From a virus, in the IMG/VR virus record IMGVR_UViG_3300042885_000686, positions 1-38,461 of that record: a stretch of 38,461 bases of DNA. One strand, given 5' to 3'. Position 1 is the first letter of the stretch. Every line of letters begins with the position of its first letter. Below, one piece after another: positions 33,713-38,461 of the stretch. Position numbers and translations under genes: made by a program. The notes below the pieces were generated by a model. It did not search any database and was not told the DNA's origin. It was given only the letters and a program-made list of their open reading frames with translations.

Positions 33713-34539
33713 TTGAATTTAGATTTATTATCCTGAAACCACTTGACTAGTGCAAGGACTTCATCTTTAAGATATGGAATATCGTAGTATATAACATCTT
33801 TAATAACAGGATCTCCATCAATGTTTGTCTTTAAAATAGGGTATCCGTTTTGATCTTTACCCTCATCCTGAAACATAATATGCTGAATCATCAATGTACC
33901 AGGCTTAAGCTTTGGGTTATGCTTAAGAATCATGTACATATAGATAGAAAGCTGTAGATTGTAGTGGTTTAGATTGCAATCATCAAGATGGCTGACCGGG
34001 GGGTTCATCTTTTGAGACAAACCCTCCCAGTCTTTGTAGCTCTTACTACGGATTTCTTTGTTGGTTTTATAATCCGTAATGTGAACTACACCATCTACAA
34101 CTTCTACAAGATCTGATTGACCACAAATACCCAAACTTTTCATATAAACAAAATGCTCAGGATACATGCCATCTGTAAGACGTTGGTCTGGAGCAACCTT
34201 AAAACCGGAATTATCAGCCAAGGGTTGCATAATAGGAATAACCTTACCATGACGCTCAATACTATCTAAACCCAAAAGATCTTCTTCTCTTTGGTTGTGG
34301 TACCAGTTTCCAACAGTAATAGCTCTTTCCGATTCTGACTTCCACACAGAAAGAATTTGATCCTTGGTCATACCATACCACTTGGATCTTCTGTTTTTAG
34401 AGGACTTTTCAGCAATCTTTTCAGCCTCAAAAGGCTGCTTAAGTTTACTAATCAATGATGTAACACTCATCCAACTGATATTCTCAGCCGGATCAATACT
34501 AACATATTTGTGATCTTCAGGTAAAAACTTAACGCCCAT
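33709..34539 (-). CDS. PD-(D/E)XK nuclease, RecB/Cas4-like
   Basis: The protein contains the core of a RecB-type nuclease: GNWYHNQ (77-83, the GxxxH helix), QSDLVE (141-146, metal-binding Asp143), DYKTN (156-160, with Asp156 and Lys158) and NHYNLQLSIYMYM (191-203, the Gln-x-x-x-Tyr helix). The N-terminal segment FLPEDHKYVSIDP...MSVTSLI is the usual lead-in. No Cys cluster is visible, so it is not an Fe-S Cas4. Its 276-residue length fits the phage exonuclease group. Likely roles are DNA processing, recombination or end resection before packaging. It overlaps the 172-aa gene by ATGA. Confidence 0.82.
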   Translation of the reverse strand: MGVKFLPEDHKYVSIDPAENISWMSVTSLISKLKQPFEAEKIAEKSSKNRRSKWYGMTKDQILSVWKSESERAITVGNWYHNQREEDLLGLDSIERHGKVIPIMQPLADNSGFKVAPDQRLTDGMYPEHFVYMKSLGICGQSDLVEVVDGVVHITDYKTNKEIRSKSYKDWEGLSQKMNPPVSHLDDCNLNHYNLQLSIYMYMILKHNPKLKPGTLMIQHIMFQDEGKDQNGYPILKTNIDGDPVIKDVIYYDIPYLKDEVLALVKWFQDNKSKFK

Positions 34540-34855
34540 AATTTTTTAAATAAGTTTCTTCCTGCTTATCTGTAAAGTGGGCTTTCCACTTTTCAGCAGG
34601 ACACTCTGAACTTAAAGATCTAAGTTTAAGAGACAAAGAACAACCACATAATGAACAGCAGGGTTGTGTTCCAGGAGCAATGCATTTATAAGACTCCATT
34701 GTTCTATTAGGACAAGTCGCACAGATAGAATGTCTTTTAGCATATACCCTCTCGGTTAATTCAGTTTTGAAAATTTTGTACCTAAGACCTTCAAGAATCA
34801 GTGTCTTGTTCTTCCAGATCGTTTTTAGGTTCTCTATTAGCGTTTTTAATTTCAT
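34529..34855 (-). CDS. Cys-rich probable zinc protein, 108 aa
   Basis: A basic helical N-terminus (MKLKTLIENLKTIWKNKTLI) is followed by a Cys cluster from about residue 45 to 85: ICATCPNR, YKCIAPG, QPCCSLCGCSL and SSECPAEKW. Eight to nine Cys in such spacing suggest binding of one or two zinc ions. The closing CPAEKW is a pattern I associate with small conserved phage proteins. The ATG at 34855 makes a 65-base overlap with the preceding gene, which is large; a later alternative start cannot be excluded. Function unknown; nucleic-acid binding possible. Confidence 0.6.
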   Translation of the reverse strand: MKLKTLIENLKTIWKNKTLILEGLRYKIFKTELTERVYAKRHSICATCPNRTMESYKCIAPGTQPCCSLCGCSLSLKLRSLSSECPAEKWKAHFTDKQEETYLKNYGR

Positions 34856-35207
34856 AATGTTCGGATCTTTCAGTTCGTTCAGTTTCTAACCGTAGAATCA
34901 AAGTCTTCATTCTACTTACTCTTTTAGACAACTCATCAAATATTTGATAGTCTCTATATCTGGTCATATTGAGTTTACCAAGAATTTCCTCGTACTTCTC
35001 AATCTGTTTCTCCATCCTATTATATCTGACTATGAATGTACCAAAATTTGCAATACTAACTCTAGGGTATTCAAGACTAGATATATCTTTTCTTGCTCTT
35101 AACCAAAAGTAGTGCGTTAGATCTGATACAAGCTGCTCACTAACAGTCTCCGCTTGAGCCGTCTTCTTAATTGCTTGTTTAGGCTTTCTTGGATTCAATA
35201 TGAGCAA
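34791..35207 (-). CDS. Hypothetical protein with FGTF motif, 138 aa
   Basis: There is no ATG near the start: the frame opens with TTG at 35207 or TTG at 35198, inside the end of the preceding gene. The sequence contains LTHYFWLRARKDISSLEYPR and then VSIANFGTFIVRYNRME (about residues 48-64). NFGTF is reminiscent of the HU/IHF arm, and a DNA-binding role is possible. A long charged helix follows (YEEILGKLNMTRYRDYQIFD and RMKTLILRLETERTERSE) and an acidic tail. The 29-base overlap suggests a re-initiation or coupled start. The HU-like idea is weak, as the rest of the HU fold is not apparent. Confidence 0.55.
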   Translation of the reverse strand: MLILNPRKPKQAIKKTAQAETVSEQLVSDLTHYFWLRARKDISSLEYPRVSIANFGTFIVRYNRMEKQIEKYEEILGKLNMTRYRDYQIFDELSKRVSRMKTLILRLETERTERSEHYEIKNANREPKNDLEEQDTDS

Positions 35208-35553
35208 ACTTATAGTCCAACAGAATGTTTCCTTCAGTTTGAATATTAATATCAGGGTGAACAGAAATCTTCTTTTTACTCTTACCCTTCTTAATAATCA
35301 AACCTTTCTTCTCTGCTTTTGATAAAGCATTTCTTGCACTTTGCGGAGATTTAAATACCCCCAAGTCTGTAATCTTATTACAGAACTCAGTAAGCTCTGC
35401 CTCTTGATCTACACCAAGATGAGTTAGGCAATCTAAATCAGCACTGCTAACTGAAGTATTACTCAAATAGCAATACACCATGATCTGAAACTGTACAATG
35501 TTCCAGCGGGGTAGTACAACTTTCTTTGCTACTTGATTTACGATTGCCATCAT
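35179..35553 (-). CDS. Winged-helix-like DNA-binding protein, 124 aa
   Basis: Residues ~15-45 are helical (WNIVQFQIMVYCYLSNTSVS). The segment FKSPQSARNALSKAEKKGLI (about residues 67-86) looks like the recognition helix of a winged HTH, followed by a basic wing (KKGKSKKKISVHPDINIQT). The protein may regulate the phage's own transcription or act in replication. It belongs to the promoter-proximal early part of the minus transcript. Start is ATG at 35553 (ATGA overlap) or ATG at 35550 (TGATG). Confidence 0.6.
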   Translation of the reverse strand: MMAIVNQVAKKVVLPRWNIVQFQIMVYCYLSNTSVSSADLDCLTHLGVDQEAELTEFCNKITDLGVFKSPQSARNALSKAEKKGLIIKKGKSKKKISVHPDINIQTEGNILLDYKFAHIESKKA

Positions 35554-35825
35554 TTCTCTCTTTTTAGAGTTCTTTTGAAGGGCTGTTCAGTAGCATCGTC
35601 ATCATCTTCTTCAACTTCTGGTGCCATCATATTAGCCATAGTCACCTGAGCTTGGAGATTCTTCAAACGTGCAATTTCAATAGCTGCACGAAGCTCTTCA
35701 TACTTCAGTTGTTTCTCAAGATGAGGAATAACATCATTATAGAAAGCATCAAGCTGAGCACGTTTTTCCTGCATTTGCTCTGAAGTCATTTCAGGAGTTT
35801 CGTAAGGTTGCTGATCTTCACTCAT
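35550..35825 (-). CDS. Acidic coiled-coil protein, 91 aa
   Basis: This is the first gene of the minus-strand block. The start MSEDQQPYETPEMTSEQMQE is acidic. A helical stretch follows (RAQLDAFYNDVIPHLEKQLK, then YEELRAAIEIARLKNLQAQV). A strongly acidic patch (EVEEDDDDATEQ) precedes a basic end (FKRTLKREK). No known domain is recognised. The candidate promoter at 35879-35908 lies upstream, with a leader of roughly 45-50 bases. Its stop overlaps the start of the winged-helix gene. Confidence 0.65.
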   Translation of the reverse strand: MSEDQQPYETPEMTSEQMQEKRAQLDAFYNDVIPHLEKQLKYEELRAAIEIARLKNLQAQVTMANMMAPEVEEDDDDATEQPFKRTLKREK

Positions 35826-35867
35826 ACTTTAAAGGTTTGTTGGTACACTATAAATATACATTAAAAG

Positions 35868-35898
35868 TTTAAACATTACAAATTTATATTTATATTTG
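35868..35898 (+). promoter_or_regulatory. Candidate promoter of the metabolic operon
   Basis: TTTA (35868-35871) is followed after 19 bases by a perfect TATATTTG (35891-35898), the Bacteroidota -7 box. The first element is one base from TTTG. Transcription would start near 35905, about 14 bases before the ATG at 35919. It overlaps the minus-strand promoter in the same gap, so the two may compete. Confidence 0.6.
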
Positions 35899-35908
35899 AT
35901 ACTGCAAA
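35879..35908 (-). promoter_or_regulatory. Candidate promoter of the minus-strand structural block
   Basis: On the minus strand TTTG (35905-35908) is followed after 18 bases by TAAATTTG (35879-35886), a full match to TAnnTTTG. The start point would be near 35872, leaving a leader of about 47 bases before the 91-aa gene. It overlaps the plus-strand promoter almost entirely. Confidence 0.6.
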
Positions 35909-35918
35909 ACGCTTCTCC

Positions 35919-36284
35919 ATGAACAAGATTTTTCTTATTGATATTGACGGTACTATCTGTAATGACATCAAAAACGAGGATAGTCATCTGTATCTCACAG
36001 CCAACATTTTACCAAATGCTTTAGAAATCATCAACAAGTGGTATGATGAAGGTAATATTATCACCTTCTTTACTGCTAGAGAGTCTAAAGACAGAACCAT
36101 AACTGAGAATTGGCTAAAACAAAATAGTTTCAAGTACCACGGATTGGTAATGGATAAACCTAGAATCAAAGACGGACAGGAGTACGTATGGATTGATAAC
36201 CGAAAGGTAAGAGCAATCACATATCTAGGCACTTGGTCAGAGTTAAAAGAAGTAGACGCTAAAATCCAAGCATTTCAACAATGA
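35919..36284 (+). CDS. HAD-superfamily phosphatase, 121 aa
   Basis: The N-terminus reads FLIDIDGTICND, with the HAD motif I DxDGT (Asp8, Asp10). Motif II is in ITFFTARESKDR (Thr52). A Lys in VMDKPRIKDG (about 77-86) is the probable motif III residue, and motif IV lies in YVWIDNRKVR (Asp near residue 93). The small size with almost no cap domain fits phage nucleotide or polynucleotide 3'-phosphatases and capsule-type HADs. Adjacent ThyA suggests nucleotide metabolism. It opens the plus-strand operon and overlaps ThyA by ATGA. The substrate is not determined. Confidence 0.78.
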   Translation: MNKIFLIDIDGTICNDIKNEDSHLYLTANILPNALEIINKWYDEGNIITFFTARESKDRTITENWLKQNSFKYHGLVMDKPRIKDGQEYVWIDNRKVRAITYLGTWSELKEVDAKIQAFQQ

Positions 36285-37228
36285 ATAAACTAGATAAAGA
36301 CTATCAGAACCTTTTGTCTGACATCATTACAAACGGTAAAGTCAAGAAAGACAGAACCGGTACAGGTACACTTTCTGTATTTGGTCGTCAAATCCGACAT
36401 AAGATGTCTGAAGGGTTTCCACTTCTTACTACTAAGAAGATGGCGTTTAAAACTATAGTAACTGAATTACTTTGGTTTCTAAAGGGAGATACCAACATCA
36501 AGTACCTCATAGACAACGATTGTCATATTTGGAATGGTGATGCTTATAAGAATTATTCAAGTAAAGTTCAAGCATGGGAACCTCATTCAGATCTGAATCA
36601 TTTCATTGAACGAGTTAAAACTAATGATGAGTTTGCTAGGAAGTGGGGTAATTTAGGACCAATTTATGGTAAGCAATGGAGAAATTGGAATGGGGATAAT
36701 TTTATTTATGGTGACCTTAAAAATGGTATAGACCAAATCGCAAACCTAATCAACGACCTTAAAACAAATCCTGATAGCAGACGATTAATGGTATCTGCTT
36801 GGAATGTAGGGGAGTTGGATAAAATGATTCTTCCTCCTTGTCATTACGGATTCCAGGTTTATACAAGACTAACTACCAGAGAGGAAAAGATTGTTAATCC
36901 TGAAAAGTATAGAGCAATCTCTCTAATGTGGAATCAAAGAAGTGTGGATACGTTCTTAGGTTTACCGTTTAACATAGCTTCATACGGCTTACTACTTGAA
37001 ATGATAGCAAATGAGGTTGATATGGTACCTGATGAATTGATTGGTAACTTGGGTGATACTCATTTATATTTGAATCATATCAAACAAGCTAAAGAACAAA
37101 TTGGTAGAAAGCCGATGGAATTACCTACAGTACATGTTAGGGATGGAATCTTCTGTAGTTCACCTGTAGACGTAATATTAAAAAACTATCAATCACACCC
37201 AAGTATTAAAGCACCCTTAAGTAACTGA
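36281..37228 (+). CDS. thyA: Thymidylate synthase
   Basis: The enzyme converts dUMP to dTMP with methylene-tetrahydrofolate, supplying thymine for phage DNA. Key regions are present: DRTGTGTLSVFG near residue 24, SRRLMVSAWNV (166-176, phosphate-binding Arg pair), the catalytic Cys in LPPCHYGFQVY (Cys187), and QRSVDTFLGLPFNIASYGLL, which binds substrate. The C-terminus is complete. At 315 residues it is longer than the 264 of E. coli, with an insertion around residues 85-130. It overlaps the HAD gene (ATGA) and the next gene (TGATG). Confidence 0.97.
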   Translation: MNKLDKDYQNLLSDIITNGKVKKDRTGTGTLSVFGRQIRHKMSEGFPLLTTKKMAFKTIVTELLWFLKGDTNIKYLIDNDCHIWNGDAYKNYSSKVQAWEPHSDLNHFIERVKTNDEFARKWGNLGPIYGKQWRNWNGDNFIYGDLKNGIDQIANLINDLKTNPDSRRLMVSAWNVGELDKMILPPCHYGFQVYTRLTTREEKIVNPEKYRAISLMWNQRSVDTFLGLPFNIASYGLLLEMIANEVDMVPDELIGNLGDTHLYLNHIKQAKEQIGRKPMELPTVHVRDGIFCSSPVDVILKNYQSHPSIKAPLSN

Positions 37229-37704
37229 TGAAAGTAAATAGAGAAGAAGAGTGGATTACTATCCAGAGTGTCTGTAAGGATCTTGAAGAATACGGGATCA
37301 ACCCCTTAAACGGTTTGATTCTAAATATATCTCCAGATTACAGCTCCAGTATCTCCATGCATATAGCACACCATCTAAGCTCTATGGGTGAAATGATGGA
37401 GATGATACCCGTGGATGTACCCTACCCCGATGAAGACCCCCAGCCTTATAGGGATGCTTTTATGAAAAAGCTACCGCTACTGACTAAGACTAAAATCGTA
37501 CTAGTGGAGGCAGGGATAATCACCGGATCTAACTACACCTTCATAGTAAACGTACTAACAAACATCGTAGATAAAGAAGTTATAACTGTAGCTCAGTATG
37601 AGAATATCCACAGCATCTTCAAATGTGATGTAGTGGGAAGATATTACAACTGGGAACAAGAACAACTAGAATTCTACTGGGAAAGAGAAAACAAACACTG
37701 GTAA
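37228..37704 (+). CDS. Phosphoribosyltransferase-like protein, 158 aa
   Basis: The middle contains KIVLVEAGIITGSNYTFIVN (about residues 88-107), which resembles the PRPP-binding loop of type I phosphoribosyltransferases (hydrophobic strand, acidic residue, then TG). The following VDKEVITVAQYENIHSIFKC also fits the next strand and helix of that fold. The usual pair of acidic residues before the loop is reduced to a single Glu, so catalysis is uncertain. The tail (YYNWEQEQLEFYWERENKHW) is aromatic and charged. Together with thyA, a nucleotide-salvage role is likely, though unproven. It is coupled to genes on both sides. Confidence 0.5.
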   Translation: MKVNREEEWITIQSVCKDLEEYGINPLNGLILNISPDYSSSISMHIAHHLSSMGEMMEMIPVDVPYPDEDPQPYRDAFMKKLPLLTKTKIVLVEAGIITGSNYTFIVNVLTNIVDKEVITVAQYENIHSIFKCDVVGRYYNWEQEQLEFYWERENKHW

Positions 37705-38105
37705 TGCAACTAATCACAACACATCCTATTAAAAAGTCGGATTTAGGATTTCATGCTAACCTGTTTGGGGGTAAGCTACTAGCTTGGCTAGATGCAGCTG
37801 CAGCAGCTTATGCTATGGAAGTCTGTAACAATCCCCGGATGGTCACTGTAATGATTGACAAGTGCATCTTTAAGAAGCCCGCAAAGGAAGGTCAGCTGCT
37901 TAAGATCTACGGAAACATCACGCATGTAGGTACAACTAGTATCACTCTGTACATGGAAGCTAGGGCTCACAACGTATACAGTGGCACACAAACTGTTGTT
38001 CTACACACTAACGTACGATTTGTAAGAATCGATGAGATAGGTGATCCTATACCCATTGATGAAAAAGTAAGAATTCAATTCCAACGAGATGAGCCATCAG
38101 AATAA
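37704..38105 (+). CDS. Hotdog-fold acyl-CoA thioesterase
   Basis: The protein has the YciA/ACOT layout: DLGFHANLFGGKLLAWLDAA (13-32), with Asn19 and Asp30 in the expected active-site helix and turn; VTVMIDKCIFKKPAKEGQLL (47-66), the FKKP-G strand; and THVGTTSITLYMEARAH (73-89), the VGTTS strand. At 133 residues it is a single hotdog domain; the family usually acts as a hexamer or dimer of dimers that hydrolyses acyl-CoA to free acid and CoA. Such enzymes are rare in phages to my knowledge, and one in a thyA operon suggests manipulation of host lipid or CoA pools. The start shares TAATG with the preceding gene. Confidence 0.85.
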   Translation: MQLITTHPIKKSDLGFHANLFGGKLLAWLDAAAAAYAMEVCNNPRMVTVMIDKCIFKKPAKEGQLLKIYGNITHVGTTSITLYMEARAHNVYSGTQTVVLHTNVRFVRIDEIGDPIPIDEKVRIQFQRDEPSE

Positions 38106-38199
38106 CTGTGTGATCTGCAAAGAACCGCTACCCGTGTTGTTACCCAATCAATCAATCTGTATAAACTGCCTAACAAATGGAACCAGACCTCTACGGTGA
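38089..38199 (+). CDS. Small zinc-knuckle protein, 36 aa
   Basis: The ATG at 38089 lies inside the end of the thioesterase gene (17-base overlap). It reads MSHQNNCVICKEPLPVLLPN then QSICINCLTNGTRPLR, with two CxxC knuckles (CVIC and CINC) 15 residues apart, a good zinc-ribbon arrangement. Overlap and Cys spacing support a real gene. Role unknown. Confidence 0.62.
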   Translation: MSHQNNCVICKEPLPVLLPNQSICINCLTNGTRPLR

Positions 38200-38227
38200 G
38201 TATTATGAGTGGGATGAAGAAGAGTAA
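38177..38227 (+). CDS. Very short acidic reading frame, 16 aa
   Basis: An ATG inside the 36-aa gene gives MEPDLYGEYYEWDEEE. It overlaps the preceding gene by 23 bases. It may be a real micro-peptide, as these phages pack tiny overlapping genes, but length and composition alone cannot show it. Confidence 0.2.
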   Translation: MEPDLYGEYYEWDEEE

Positions 38228-38283
38228 GTTATTGTAAGTATTTGCATATAGATTCTAAATAACCCCCAGCCATGTCAAGAGTT

Positions 38284-38314
38284 AACCCTGGTAGAAATAC
38301 CGGGGTTTTCTTTT
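38284..38314 (+). terminator. Rho-independent terminator of the metabolic operon
   Basis: AACCCTGGTA-GAAA-TACCGGGGTT forms a 10-base-pair stem (one G-U pair) with a GNRA tetraloop, followed by TTCTTTT. It lies about 85 bases after the stop of the 36-aa gene and closes the plus-strand operon. Confidence 0.88.
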
Positions 38315-38461
38315 ATACCCCCTACCCATATTGTTTTAGGTAATTCAAATTTTACATGTATGACATTGTAGTGGGGTCCTACTACAACCTACCCCGTCAA
38401 CAAAAAGTTAGGTGGGTACCCCCTATGTATGGGTGGGTCCAACCCAGTTAACAATAAAAAC
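38315..38461. other. Non-coding right edge with C/G-rich inverted repeats
   Basis: No gene is visible. The segment has runs of CCC and GGG, unlike the AT-rich genome. TTGTAGT (38366-38372) pairs with ACTACAA (38381-38387) around an eight-base loop GGGGTCCT; the loop GGGGT (38373-38377) can pair with ACCCC (38391-38395), which would form an H-type pseudoknot. Further inverted repeats follow (a GGGTACCC palindrome and TGGGT/ACCCA). It may be a regulatory or replication region that continues beyond the window. Confidence 0.4.

Noticed and set aside
34791-35207. Annotating the FGTF-containing protein as HU/IHF
   Set aside because: Only the short NFGTF segment is suggestive; the N-terminal helices and arm of HU are not recognisable, and most of the protein is a charged helix.
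38366-38387. Second rho-independent terminator
   Set aside because: The hairpin is not followed by a U-run on either strand; a pseudoknot or regulatory structure fits better.

Overview
This window is a stretch of an AT-rich tailed-phage genome, most likely from a phage of a Bacteroidota host. It carries a head-packaging and structural gene block on the minus strand. Candidate promoters fit the Bacteroidota pattern (TTTG or TTG, about 19 bases, TAnnTTTG), and most genes lack a clear Shine-Dalgarno. The order terminase, large portal, scaffold-like protein, major capsid protein, connectors and tail fibres, with an opposing metabolic operon, resembles crAss-like and related Bacteroidota phages. 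That affiliation is inferred from layout and protein sizes, not from a search.

Minus strand, read from about 35.8 kb down to 1: small early genes (acidic coiled coil, winged-helix-like protein, a protein with an FGTF motif, Cys-rich protein), a PD-(D/E)XK nuclease, a conserved protein that may be the small terminase, then large terminase, portal, scaffold-like protein and major capsid protein. After a structured spacer (24712-24899) come connector candidates and an abundant-looking structural protein closed by a strong terminator (21105-21142). A new promoter there appears to start the tail-adhesin module. That module (about 1-21 kb) holds three short or medium fibre proteins sharing a C-terminal domain, a 2856-residue repeat-rich fibre with an S74 chaperone, two tandem paralogous Kelch-like tail proteins, and another S74 fibre. 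Many genes overlap by TAATG, TGATG or ATGA, so translation is probably coupled. Seven short genes (36-59 residues) fill gaps that would otherwise look empty.

Within the adhesin module sits an unexpected cassette. A 541-residue fusion of a U32-like, Cys-rich barrel and a SAM methyltransferase is directly coupled to a DUF401-type membrane protein. I see no structural reason for these two between tail genes; they are the best candidate for an undescribed phage function.

Plus strand, 35.9-38.2 kb: a tightly overlapping operon encodes a HAD-type phosphatase, thymidylate synthase, a phosphoribosyltransferase-like protein, a hotdog acyl-CoA thioesterase and a tiny Cys-rich protein. It ends at a strong terminator (38284-38314). 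Its promoter overlaps, divergently, the one driving the minus-strand block. The right edge holds C/G-rich hairpins and a possible pseudoknot.

No tRNA, CRISPR array, insertion sequence, integrase, endolysin or tail-tape-measure gene was recognised.
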